64,000 nucleotides of DNA from Rotaria macrura (lineage: Eukaryota > Rotifera > Eurotatoria > Philodinida > Philodinidae): NCBI GenBank assembly GCA_900239685.1, contig OENT01000063.1:186001-250000 (forward strand). The letters run 5' to 3'. Below, piece by piece: positions 36,901 to 49,152 of the stretch (positions are counted from its first letter, which is position 1; each line of letters begins with the position of its first letter). A program made the position numbers and the translations under genes. The notes under the pieces were generated by a model, which worked only from the letters and a program-made list of their open reading frames with translations, had not been told where the DNA came from and searched no databases.

Positions 36901-38946
36901 CTGATGCTAATCAAACTATGGATCCAGAATCAATGGCTTAGTAAATAGATACATATTTATCTTGCGCTTTTAACAATATTTAACGATTATTCTATTGCAG
37001 TGATCTTGGTCCTTATGAACAGCCCGCTCGTGAATCGCTATCAGCACAAGACGACGTCACTGGTGAGAAACTTATTAGTTATGCTTTCGTTTTATTCTAT
37101 TTGCGCTGTTTATTAAAATCTGCTTCGAAATCTCAAGCACGTCCTATACTCTACCTTGTGTTTTTAACATAGTATGGATATAATATACATTTGTTTACTG
37201 TTGATATAAAACTATTAATTCATTTTTAAAAAATATGCTACCAATACGGGAATAACATTGGACATTGCGCTATCAAGAATTAACAATTAGGTTGCATGAA
37301 AAAAAACAAATATACATTGTTTTCTCGCTCAATAATTCAATCTCAATAGACGACAATCATCATATGTATTCTACCGTTCTAGTTTATCCTAACCATTGGA
37401 GAAAAACATCAACTGAATTACATTTTGATCCTAAATATGAACACGAAGATGATGATATGCAGAAACTTCATTTAATCGATGAAATTCATCATAAATATGA
37501 ACAACATCGACGCCGCCATGGAAAGATTATGTCACCAAAAGATCTTCATGAAAATAATGATGTGAAATTCCATTTATCACAAATATTCGAGAACGAATCT
37601 CAATCTAACATAGGCGAACATGAAATGAAATCATCGGAGTTTCGATTAAAACACATTATTGAAAATTGCAAAGAAGATAGTAGCCATAATCAAGAATATG
37701 AGCATAAACCTATGGAACAGCATGATAGCAATATAGATCCTGAAAATTCTTCTAAAAAAGAAGCAGTAAGTCATGAAGAACATCATGGCTATAAAGACGG
37801 AAGTTCAACAGCTCATATTGTAAATATCCTGACAGAGACATCTGCTCAAATATTCCCACCATCATTAGATTCTCAAATTCCCTCAGAACATGTTCAAGCA
37901 CATGCAACATCTTCATTAATGACACGAATTAATGAAAGCTCATCTGGTAAAGAGAAAATCGATACGACATTCTCACACGATTCTAAATAAACCAATAATT
38001 GCAAAACTGTTATACAATGAGCTATAACCACATTAAAAATTCATTTTTTAATTTTTTTGAAAAATTTTAATTTTTCGTGTTATATTATTTCCGCTTTAGC
38101 GAATAATCAATGCATATTTCTTGGAGTATCGAAATAAAAACTGTGTCCCTTGTTTTTAATTTTAGCCTCCGGCGAAGATCTATTATCGATCGGTGGCAAT
38201 GATACAGATGAAAACTATCAAGAAGATCATGTTCCTGAATTAATATCATTTGATTCTGATCATCCAACGTCAAACGATGCATTATCAAACAATAAGCCAC
38301 AAAATCAAATGATGCATGTAAGTAACAAACAGCATAAATGAGATTTATTGAAATATATTCAATCTATTTTAGGCATTATTCAATGAAAATTCGTTTGATC
38401 CATATCATTTCTCATCGAAACCCATAGGAAATCCTTCGAAAACAAGTATACTTAATGATGTTTTTTTTCTTCTCATAATAAAAGACGAAAATTTAATTAT
38501 TGTCTTGTTTTTAAAATTCGCTAGATGACAGTAATCTTCTTTTAATCGATCATCATTTACCAGAATCTGGATCAACATTCTATATCGATCCATTAAATAT
38601 ATTTACTCCAACCCCTGCTCGTCAAACTGCTTCACCTTCAAACATGTTTCCAATATCTCTAATAAATTCGACTAACAATGATAATAATTATAATAAAGAT
38701 AATACGACTAAATTTTATAATCAATCACAACGTCAATATGTGCCTACACGACCACCGCCACCGATACCTATCGTTCCTGCTTCTCTACCTGTTCCTATCC
38801 TGAATAATGATATTCAACAATTGATGGCATTAAATAATTTCAATCTCAATCCAGTTAACAATAATAATCAGAAAATAAGTGATTTACATGATCTAGGAGA
38901 TCCAGGTTCACCTCCTCCAAGTCCAAAGTTTGATCCATTTGGTTGA
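24957..38946 (+). CDS. Synaptojanin: Sac phosphatase plus inositol 5-phosphatase
   Basis: Predicted 1358 residues. Exons: 24957-25350, 26110-26238, 26298-26378, 26440-26509, 26575-26724, 27276-27407, 27468-27555, 27617-27706, 28563-28624, 28688-29252, 31051-31207, 31260-31472, 31555-31654, 31719-31868, 31927-31987, 34063-34194, 34290-34448, 34520-34938, 34993-35083, 36816-36940, 37001-37062, 38166-38317, 38373-38445 and 38525-38946. The summed length is a multiple of three. It dephosphorylates PI(4,5)P2 and other phosphoinositides to uncoat endocytic vesicles. The Sac domain has [20 protein letters not shown] and the intact CX5R catalytic motif [12 protein letters not shown]. The 5-phosphatase has [33 protein letters not shown] and SDHRPV. 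An RRM-like region follows, then a Pro-rich tail with DPF-type endocytic motifs (SFDPYHF, C-terminal FDPFG). The N-terminus is longer and Gln/Ser-richer than in vertebrates. Large introns (1.7-2.1 kb) follow exons 10, 15 and 19. Confidence 0.88.
32838..32935. repeat. Possible decayed MITE in synaptojanin intron 15
   Basis: The ends TAGAGGTGGCATATTTACTTTA and, inverted, TAGAGACATTATACTTACTTTA agree at about 16 of 22 positions, and they resemble the 59-260 element termini. The interior is GTAAATA-rich and self-complementary. No matching octamers flank it, so it is an old copy or chance. Confidence 0.35.
37350..37990 (+). CDS. Candidate alternative last exon of synaptojanin
   Basis: The AG at 37348-37349 opens a 641-nt reading frame starting ACGACAATC. 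Its phase exactly fits the donor at 37063 that also joins to 38166. Used as a terminal exon it would replace the Pro-rich/DPF tail with about 213 residues rich in His, Glu, Asp and Ser ([20 protein letters not shown] onward, ending TTFSHDSK), giving about 1356 residues in total. An AATAAA (37986-37991) overlaps the stop codon. Alternatively it is an exon of an independent transcript or a chance open frame, though 213 codons open in AT-rich DNA is unlikely by chance. No domain recognised. Confidence 0.55.
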
Positions 38947-39432
38947 ATTGCTTTTCTTCTTTACGTGCTTATACATATATGCGAAACTCTGTGTAGTTAT
39001 ATTTATTTATTTTCTCATCATATTCTATATTCTTTTTTTTGATTTCTTTCATTCCTGTGATATGTGTTAGAACACCTACTATGTTATTTTTGAAACATCA
39101 ATTTTATTAAGCTTCATTGTGTGCATACACATTTACGCTTAATTCACACGAGAGCATCGGTTTCTTTCGAATACGAATCTATTGTATAGCTACTTGTTGT
39201 TTTTCTTTCTTAGTTCACTCGTGTACAACAGATGCATGATTCTATGTGCACGCTAGTCGAAAATATTCTATAGAGTCATTCCACATAACATTAAACAAGA
39301 AAAAAAATACAATATTTTTACCGCTTTTCTTCATATAATTCATTTGCTCTCTAGGTTTCTTTTTTTCTGTTTGCAGATTAAAGAAAAAAAGCAACAACGG
39401 CATATCGTAGGCGACCGTGATATTCGTTCACA
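38947..39432 (+). promoter_or_regulatory. Spacer with 5'UTR splice acceptor for the SLC22-like gene
   Basis: The 486-bp gap between same-strand genes has a pyrimidine tract TTTCTTTTTTTCTGTTTGCAG ending at 39376, 56 bases before the ATG. This is a strong 3' splice site for a 5'UTR cis-intron or for trans-splicing. The rest is T-rich 3'UTR-like sequence. Confidence 0.45.
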
Positions 39433-42258
39433 ATGAAATTCGATACATTTCTGGATAAAGTCGGTGATTGGGGCAAATTTCAAAAAGTGAAATATGCCTT
39501 TATATGTTTAACGTACATGCTTCCACCAATTATGGTGTACACATATACATTTACGGCTGCAAAGACAGAGTTTCGATGTGAAAATCCCAGTACTCTAGGT
39601 ACCGATAGGTTTGATTCCGCATCAAATATCTATTTCGATTCGATGTTGAAACCAACAGAAAAACAATGTGAAGCTAACTTAAAATCCATATCATTAAAAG
39701 AATGTCAACGTTGTTACATTCGATCTATAACTACGAATCAATCATCGACGAACGCAACCTTAGAAAAATGTGAACACTATGTTTATGATAAACAATATTT
39801 TCAAGATACACTTATTCAAGAAGTAAGACATTTTAAACTTTGTTCAATTCGTATATAAACTTTTATGTTCATATTTATTAGTGGAGTATGGTTTGCACTC
39901 GTTATCATTATAAATCAGCTGTACAAGTAATATTTTTTATTGGCTATATGGTTGGTTCAATAGTTTTCGGATTTATGGCTGACAGGTAAAAAAAATTGTT
40001 GATTATAATCAATGCATAAAAAACAAGATTTAATTTCATTAGATACGGTCGTCGTCCTGTAATGAGTGTTAGTTTTATTTTGATGAGTGTATCTGGATTA
40101 CTATGTACTTTTGGTCCTCAACCCAAATTCGGTTTTTGGCCATCGTATGTTATATTTGTAATAGCACGATTTTTACTCGCTTGCTCAACACGAGGCATAT
40201 CTGTCTCTGGTTTTGTACTTGGTTCAGAGATTGGTATTGTTTTTCTTTTCTTTCCTTGTTTACAATATTCATGACATATCAAAATTGACTATTCTAGTTG
40301 GACCACATAAACGATTATTAACTGGCATCGTAATTGAATATTTCTTTGCATTCGGACAACTTTTTCTTGTTTTATTTGCATATTTTATTCGTACATGGAG
40401 GGCATTAACAGGGGCTATATCATTATTTACGATACCATTCATATTTTTTTATTTGTAAGTAAGAAAATTTCATTTAAGAATACTTTTTTTTATCTTGTAT
40501 TAAAAAAAGCCAGCATTCAATCAATGTATTTTTTTTCTATAGTATTTTACCGGAAAGCCCTCGTTGGCTTGTTAGTCAAGGACGTTTCGATGATGCTGAA
40601 AAAATATTACGTCGAATTGCCGTTACTAATAAACGAAATTTCGATGAAGGCGCTTATGAACAAGTTAAAGAAGAACAAAAACTAGTCTGTATCATATTTA
40701 TTTTGTACTCGAGAATACGAATGCCACTATTTTTAGAGTATGCTGAACAAACATAATCAAGAAGGTGTCATGGGCTTATTTAGATCAAGAATCATGTGTA
40801 TTATTAGTTTTAACTTATTTTTTCAATGGTAAAAAGTGAAAAAAAAAATAAGAAACCCTTATTTTCAAGGTCGTTCTTCTTTGAAATAGAAATTTAAGTA
40901 GGACAACTGGGTAATACCATGCCGGTATTTCAGTGTCGGTGAGAACAAAGATCATGTTTGAAAGCACATCACAAATTGGTTTTTGCTTTCTGTCTGCTCC
41001 TCATGCTTGTGCGACCCTCGCAGCCAAAAATCACTCTTGAACTTCAATTTTCTAATTTTAATTTTTAATAACATGCAAAATTTGAGAATTTAGAATTGAA
41101 TGCATACAATGAATTTCCGTTGCACTAAAATATATTTAATTATCGATGATTTCTTATAAAAACATCACGCTTTATGACTGAGAAATTTTTACCTAGCCTT
41201 TTCTTTCTAGACCAGCAGCGTATCCTTGAAATTTTTGCGCATTTTAAAGTCTAGGCGATTTGTTTTGATTTACACTTCTTTATTTAGGCTCGTACAAAAT
41301 TTAGTATTCTATGGTGTTTCACAGGACACGAGTAAGATCTTAATGTCAAATTGAAGAAAAAAATTGCAACCTATCAATGTTTCAGATTCGTGGAAATTAA
41401 ATCCATATTTATCATTTACTATAAGTGCATTAGTAGAACTGTGTGCATATATTATTGTACATTTAATACTTGATCGTGTTGGTCGCAAACTACCATATTT
41501 TTTATTTGCATTGAGTTTTGGTGTTTTTGCTTTATTGATAATACCAGTACAAATGTTTACACGACAAGATAGCACCCGTCAGTATTTTCATGTATTAAAA
41601 TGTTAAACGAGAATTTTTAAGAAGATACAATTGATTTCATTTTTTAGTTCAAACAGTACTTTCAAATATGATACATATTTCATTAAAATTTTTGGCATCA
41701 GCATCTTATGCTATTATTTATATCTTTGCAAATGAACTTTTCCCAACCAATGTACGAAATACAGGTATGGGAATCTCGTCAATGGTAGCACGCATTGGAG
41801 CCATGATAGGAACGTATTGTAACGATTCGTTAGTAAGTTCAAAATAGATTCAATGAAAATTTACTTATTAAGGCATTGTTCTTTTTATTATTATAGAAAC
41901 GTATTTCGGAGCATCTACCTATTGTTATTTATGGTATTGTGTCACTCGTTGCTGCCATATTAACTGTAATGTTACCTGAAACGTTAGACAAACCATTGCC
42001 ACAAACAGTTGCCGATGTTGAAAGAATGGCTACGTCTCGGTAAATAAATCAAAGAAGTTTTTATTTAACCTTTACGGATTTTTTCTCATTTTCTTTTATT
42101 TATATATTTGTCTAATTAGTATTCGAAAAGGAAAACCACAAAGTACGATCGTAGACGATGCAACATATGAAGGTCAATCTTTAACAGGAGGCAATAATGA
42201 AGACATGGCGCTCAAGGAAGAAATACAACGAAGCAATCACGATGATAATCATTTATAA
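39433..42258 (+). CDS. SLC22-like organic cation/anion/carnitine transporter (major facilitator superfamily)
   Basis: Predicted 592 residues from exons 39433-39822, 39882-39985, 40043-40233, 40298-40454, 40543-40684, 40737-40828, 41288-41331, 41386-41577, 41648-41832, 41897-42039 and 42120-42258. It is a plasma-membrane carrier of the SLC22 type. The N-terminal MKFDTFLDKVGDWGKFQKVK precedes TM1. A large extracellular loop with six or more cysteines and N-glycosylation sites (NQS, NAT) follows. Then come VCTRYHYKSAVQ, the MFS motif GFMADRYGRRPVMS after TM2, ILPESPRWLVSQGRFDDAE after TM6, the second-half MFS motif LDRVGRKLPYF, and ELFPTNVRNTGMGISSM before TM11, closing with LPETLDKPLPQTV. All are SLC22 hallmarks. 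The cytoplasmic tail is acidic. Substrate cannot be inferred. Exon 7 is only 44 nt and sits after a 459-nt intron. Confidence 0.88.
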
Positions 42259-44785
42259 GACAAAGACATGAAGTGAAGATTTAATTTTCTTTTTGTTCTT
42301 TCTAAAATCTTTACTTTCAGATATTGATCATTCTCATGTATTTGTGTGTTTTCTTATATCTCATTACGTTCAATAGGTGTTACTTAAATTTTCTTCATGT
42401 TCTTTTTTTTGTCTGCTATTGTTGTTATTGAAATTCATGCTTTCTATGGATGGTGTCTTTTTTTTTTTCGTTTTTTTGTTAAAGTTCTTCTTGTTCTTTT
42501 TTGATGCAACGATATAATCACATTTATTCCTTTTCTATTTTACACGTCTAAACTTACTTTTTTTTTCTTGCATGTTCTAAAAAAAATAAAATAAAAACAT
42601 ACTTTATTCAATCTATTTTGATTCATGTCTACAAAATTTATATCAGTACATTGTTGAAAGATGATGATTCTATTTGATTCGTTGCTTGAACTGAAGTAAG
42701 AGATATGACCATGAGTTACAGGGACATTTTTTTAAAAAGAATTAAAATGTTTGAGCATGTCTATATCATTGTCCGACCGCGAAATTGGAGGTTGTGAATA
42801 TGCAAACATTGACTATATTTCACTTTTTATACGTATTCTCGCTCTTCGCATCGGTATGATGGGACGTAAGCATCAAATTTCAATTAGATGCGAGAACTTG
42901 ACATTGTCCTCGTCGTTGTCGTTGTCGCTGACACTCGATCTGTGTGCATGAGCATGGTACCACCATTATTCTTTTCTTTATGCTCATTTTATGGCCTATT
43001 TAAACATGAAGAAAAGGTTCAGTGATTAAGTACAATGATATGATGCAATCAGAAGTAGTGATTCACAACAAATTCTGTCGAACTTTTGACCGAAAATTGA
43101 CAATTAAGGAGGCTTCCTCTCTTTCTTCGAAACATTTCTTTCTCTCCGTTCAATTACTAATTATATACAGTTCAGGATATATGGAATACAATTACGCTTA
43201 GCATGTAGCTACCCTCTTTATATATATATATATATATATATGAGTGTGTGCCAACTGCTACTTTTTTTCTTCTTTTTCTTTTTCTTTTTTTTTATTTTTA
43301 AAGACGCGTGTTGCCGAGCGAGCATTTGTGTGCCGTGTTGAGATACAAATTTTTACTATGCTCTTTTCTCTTCAAGCTGTCGGACGACGAAATGTAAGAA
43401 TAGTATAAAACACATTGTGTTTTTTACAATCCCAACATTGAATGTACGGAAGCCACAAACCACCGTCTATACCGCTAAGAGAATCGTAGAAAAAAAAGAG
43501 AATAAGTAAAAGAGAGAAAAAAATGAATTTATTGATGATGCAGTGAAATAAATTATCCTTAAGTCTTCGGCAGAGCGACCTCGACTCTATATTGTTTTTT
43601 CAGTTTTTCTTATTGAATGAAAGAGAGAATGAAACCAATACAGTCTCTCTTTCATTTGTAGGTTTTCAAATTGTGCATGTGTTAGTATTTTTTTTAAACC
43701 ATAAAATTTCATTTGTCTCGTTACAAGCAAGTTTGATTTTCGTTGCGCTTCTCGTTTGTCACTGTGGTAAGTGAACCTCCGCCCGCCGTCTTCCCCCCTC
43801 CCCCCCCCTTCACCGCTCTCTTCTCCTCAATTCGTTGCAACATCGAGCGACGTTTTTTTCATCAATGACACCTTTGAATATTTGTCGGCTCAGTTTCTTC
43901 TTTTCATGTATGCACTGTTCTATCGCCTTGAAGATAAATCATTCTTGAACTATTCTCGTCAATTTCTGAACGTAATAACATAAGAGGAAAATTAAGTATA
44001 TAAATGAATGAATAAGTGATGTTGTTCTTGTTTGTGTTGTTGTTATTGTTTGCAAAAACAAGTACTAATACTGTGAGGCAGTTGTCTTCAATCAGTTCAC
44101 CCTTCTCTGCTATTAATATCTTTAAATATCAAAATATGTATTCAATTTTGAATATGAATACAGACAAAAAGCAATAACAGTGCTATACATTAAAAACCGT
44201 TCGTCATGCTAATTTGCACTTTCGAACATCACAAAAGGTTATAAATACATACACGAATTTTACCTTTTCATGTATGTTTGTATATGTATGTCTTATCTGA
44301 TTCGCGAGAGAAAGAAAAAGTAGGCCCCTGGAGAGTTTCTTTAGTCGAGTCGATCGAAGAAAAGAACTCCTATATTTTTTACACCTACATGCATACATAT
44401 ATGTTTCTCTTTTGGCAAGTATGCTTGCTCTAAGTCATCAAAACGAGAAGAGAAATGGAGAAGAACAAAGTGACGACCACTGGTTGAGATGATGATGATG
44501 ATGATGATGATGTTGGTGTTGGTGTATTTGTTGTTGTTCTTCTTCGACGGCGAGATACACAGTACATAACACATATTACACACTTCATATAGAAAAAGAA
44601 AGAGGTACGCAAAGAAGAGGAAGAATAGAGAAGACAAAGTTTGTTTTCTTACTCTCGCTCTGTCTCTCTCTCTCTCTCTCTCTCTCTTTGCTTCTCGCTT
44701 GCCCTGTCTCCCATTTTCAAAAAAATAAAACAAAGCAGGCAGGCAGACAAACAGACAGACTGACTAGTTTGTTTAGCTGGTGGCA
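42259..44785. other. 2.5-kb gene-less spacer rich in pyrimidine tracts and microsatellites
   Basis: Contains (TA)n at about 43217-43241, a C-rich run with nine consecutive C near 43799-43808, (GAT)n at about 44490-44512, (CT)n at about 44661-44690 and a CAGG/CAGA run (GCAGGCAGGCAGACAAACAG) at about 44736-44755. The open frames on either strand are products of these repeats. No gene recognised. The right part is probably the promoter of the coiled-coil gene. Confidence 0.55.
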
Positions 44786-45221
44786 AGCACCCTCACCACT
44801 CGAGATCGTATTTCGTAATTGACGTAGTTTTTTTGTCGGTGATAGCATTGTTCCGAGTAGTTATTATAGGTGAGTATTGATCTGGACAAAATAATGAATT
44901 CCTTTTCTTTATGTACCAAGAAAGTACGTGTAATAACAAAATTTTAAGTGTGCGTTAGTAATCTTAATTTGACTCGTTTATATAATATACAATTTACGTT
45001 CAACATTGTTTACACATCTTACGTTGATTATATATGTTTTTATTCTAGTCATTACCTGGCCGAGAGCAATCGCATCATCTGTACTTTCTTCTTCTTCATT
45101 TCTTTCATTTTCTTCTACTTTTAAAATGGGGCAATAAACGATAGATTACAGAAAAAACAACGCATAAGAACAAGTATTTCTATCAATCATATTTTATCGA
45201 AGAAGATCATTATAATTAATT
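44786..45221 (+). promoter_or_regulatory. 5'UTR with intron and a short upstream ORF for the coiled-coil gene
   Basis: A strong donor ATAG|GTGAGT lies at 44869/44870 and an acceptor TTTTATTCTAG ends at 45048, giving a 179-nt 5'UTR intron. The second UTR exon runs from 45049 to the start codon at 45222 and includes a pyrimidine-rich stretch and a four-codon upstream ORF (ATGGGGCAATAA at 45126). The transcription start is not determined; 44786 is only a nominal left limit. Confidence 0.45.
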
Positions 45222-48200
45222 ATGACTATTCGACAACAATACGCTAATGAAGAGCTTGTACATAAGCTTCGATCAATGCTCAATGATTTACCAACACTTC
45301 GTACGCGAGCACTTAAAAAATTGAAACATTGGAGAGAAGCAGCTATTAAACGTCTTCTTGATCGACAACGTGAACTTGAAAAAACTTTATTAGATAAATT
45401 TGAACGACTTGAATTCGATACTCAATTATTCGTCGAAAAAATCGAACGAAAAAAAGCAAATCAACAACGACGTTGGCAAAGTGAACCATTAGATTATCAT
45501 AATAAAACTGAAATCGATCGTATATCAACAAATTTACGATCGATTCGAAAAGAATTAGAACAATCAAAATTAATTTTAGCTGGTAATACAATTAATGATG
45601 ATATGAATGAATTATTGCCTGATGATGTTTTACCTGCAAAATTAGCAAGTACATCAAAATACGGTGAAAGTTCATCATCAAAAGCTCCGGTACATAAAAA
45701 TTATGAAAACAATGATCTTGGTTCAGAATTAAAACGAGTACTCGAAATATGCACAAGTCCTCAACGTTCATCATCATCATTATCAGCCGATGAGGTAAAG
45801 AAAGCGAAAAAAAAACGTATAAGATATTCTTCTTTTTTTCTTATTTCGTTTTTCTCGTTGCGTAAGATTTGAAATAAGAAGAATAAATTTCGTTACAAAC
45901 ACTTGAATGATATAAAGAGAGAGAGAGAGAGAGGGAGAGGGAGAGAGAGGATAAAAATATTAACCAAGTCAATTTATCATCTATGCGTATAGTTTAAATT
46001 TTTTTTGTTATGAAAATTTTTGATGTGATGAGATAAGTGCACTTGTCTTTAAGGATGATGAGAATAATGTCTATTTATTTAGCATAAATATTTGCAAATT
46101 TTTTCTTCGTTTTTTTTATAACGAATAGCGTATGATGGTAAGCCCTTCACTTAAAGTATTGTATATATATTTGTATATATATACACACACATATATATAT
46201 ATATATACATATATGCACATATTAGTATTATTATTATTACATAATGATATGATTTGTTTGGATAATTGGGGTTTCTTCTTCATTGGTTAAAGACCTTGCT
46301 TTTTAAATTGTACAGCTTTGTTAGAACGAACATTAGTTTTGAAATAATATTATTGCCGATGAAATATCTTTTCACAAATAGAACAAAGCTTTTGAAATAT
46401 ATTTTATCATTATATGAATATTTGATTAAGGTCATTTCTTTGCTTTTTTTGTCTTCTTTGATGTATTTCTTTTCTCAAGTATTTAAATATGTTCATCGCA
46501 ATTTATGTAGATGAAATATGGTTTCATACTACCAAAATCTAAAGTATTGTTAACAAAGAAGAAGAAGAAGAAGAAATTTGATGCACATCAACCAAATTTA
46601 GTCTCGAAAGCCAAGGTCAGTTTGTAATATACGAATGAATGACTTGGTGATGGGAAGAATGTTATCATATCAGTTTCGTTTATGTATCGACCTTTGTACA
46701 TTCAAAAGGCTATTTTCGGTAGATCGATAGATTGCAATCGTATCAGTAGTACTAGAGATGATTATATAATTTCATAGATTATAAATGTCCATATTGATTC
46801 AAATCAAAATAATGTTAATTCAAAAAGGCGTAGTATCTCAAATGAACGAATGAATGAATAACTATTTATCAGCAAAGTTGACGGGAATTATCGTTATTTC
46901 GCTTTTCGTCTATTTGTAGTTATCACCTTTACCATCTATCGATCATACAGAATGTTCATATGACAACAAATCAAAACCGACACCAACTAAAACAAGTAAA
47001 ACACTTCATCCAAAACAAGGTTCACAAACTGTCGGTACATCAAGACGTAATACACGTACAATAACAAATATTCAGATCCAACAGCCGAATGTTTCAAGCA
47101 GTTTGAATGATCAAATCGATGCAAACGATGCTAATAATAATAACAATAATAATCATAAATTATTTGCATTTGAATCATTTGATGATTCGATTCGACGTTT
47201 TCAACGTTTACGTGAAATAAGAAAAAATCTACGAACGAAATACGATGAACGATCCTTGCAAGTATGTAGAGAGAAACAATAGACTAAATAATGTCGAATT
47301 TTGAAAATTAATCTTTTCATTTTAATAATATCATCTAGCAATCTGTTGAACATACACCATCAACATCAACAAGTGTAATTGAAAAAACTGAACCAGTATC
47401 TGATGGTCGTTGTGGATATCAACAAAAATCTCTGAACAATTCGATTCCACCAACACAATTAACGATTAAACCATCTGTAGTAAACCATGCAACACCGCCG
47501 AAAAAGAATAGTGAAACACGTCATACGTTACTTGCACGTGAACCTGTTAGTATTCCAATTGAACGAGTAGCAAATATATCGAATTCTCATTCAACAAATT
47601 CTGATGTACTCGAATTATATGATCAAGCAGTGAACAGTGTTCATACACTAAATGATACCACGAATATACGTGATCGACGACATCGTTCTAGAACACTGGA
47701 AGTAAATCAAATTCAAGCTGTCGACAATCAAATCTATGGATGCCCATCAACAGCGAAAATAAAACTTCAAACACAACATAGATCAGAATCACATAAACAT
47801 CGTAATCATCGTTTATCATTTCGTCGTTCAAGTGAAGATGCCCAAGATAAACAAATACAATTGAAACAAAATAATGAACAGAATACAGATGTGACACAAA
47901 GTAATTCCAATGAAACATGGTTGAATATTGGACAAGATCATTGGACTAATCTATTAGAAAACGGTTGGAGACCAACAGCAGCTACGCCTGGTGTTACACC
48001 TGTGGTCATCGGGGATATAGGTTGGATAGGTTTTGTCTTATTTTATTTCTTACTCATAATAGGAGTTTTTCTTTTGCTTTAGAAAACTATAGTTCTCGTG
48101 GAAAGAGACAACATACTTCAAATGTAAAACCTATTGATCTATATGAACAACTATCCAAAACTGAATACATATCATTATTTGAACAACTTGAATTTGCTTA

Positions 48201-49152
48201 TGCACGTACCATTAATCTAGGAAATGAATTTTGGCGTTTTCTTGAAATCAATGGCAATCATCATTTATGTCTTTATCATCAACTTAACAAACAATTCATT
48301 GTGTATAAACCAGACGCTTCACTTCTATGTTTTCCATGGCCATACGATGGTATCATTGATATATCGTGGTCAAAGACAACAAATACATGGGTTGTTGCTA
48401 CACAAACACAAATAGTAAGTTTAGTTGATTATTTGTTTATGAAATAGAAATCTTCTATCTCAAAATTTGATTGTCTATAGATTATATGCAATAATTCATT
48501 CAATCAAATTCTTCATTCGATTGATATCAGTGGTGATTGGCCTAAACGTATAACATCATGTCAATCATCTATTTTTCATACGCATAAAATTCCATCTTCA
48601 TCTATAACACCTCCAACAAGTTCATCGTATAATAATACATCATATAAAGATCGTCCACAATTTCTACTTGAACGTTATGATTATAAATTGAATTCAATGG
48701 GTAAACATATTCTTGAATCATCAACCATATGGGATATTGAAGCAGACGATGTAACAGAACACTTAGCTATATTATGTGACGTTGCTTTACTTATATTTGA
48801 TTATCAATTAAACTTATTAAAACAAATTGAAGTCACAGGATTTAAAGTTAGTACAGACCATTTTGGCGGTTGGATTATTGCAGACTATAATGCATCGTGT
48901 ATATGGCAAATAAGACGTAATGAATATTTAAAAGCAAATAAAATTTTACATGTTGAACGACCATGGTCTGCTATTATTGATCGAAGTACATGGACATTAG
49001 TTACACTAAGTGAAACACAAAATCGTGCTAAACGTTTATTATTTTTCAATATGAAAAATCTTCCTTTATCGCTTTTAACGAACAATTCAACTCGATCACG
49101 ATCTCAACTATCAATTTCGACATCATCGTCATTGTCGAATTCATCAACATAA
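45222..49152 (+). CDS. Coiled-coil protein with propeller-like C-terminal half, unrecognised
   Basis: Predicted 904 residues from exons 45222-45794, 46129-46137 (microexon), 46511-46615, 46920-47261, 47339-48020, 48083-48414 and 48481-49152. The N-terminal 120 residues are a charged helix likely to form a coiled coil (LKKLKHWREAAIKRLLDRQR, LEKTLLDKFERLEFDTQLFV, LRSIRKELEQSKLIL), reminiscent of the coiled coil of TRIM-like proteins but without RING or B-box. The middle is low-complexity, Ser/Asn/Thr-rich and basic, with a KKKKKK run. The last 330 residues show repeated beta-strand patterns ending in Trp-Val/Ile (KTTNTWVVATQTQI, HFGGWIIADYNASCIWQIRR, RSTWTLVTLSETQNRAKRLL), as in NHL/WD-like propellers. 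No named family recognised; it may be lineage-specific. Confidence 0.7.

Noticed and set aside
44341..44733. 130-codon minus-strand open frame
   Set aside because: It is made of CT and GAT microsatellites (Glu-Arg and Ile/Ser runs) and has no splice context or motif.
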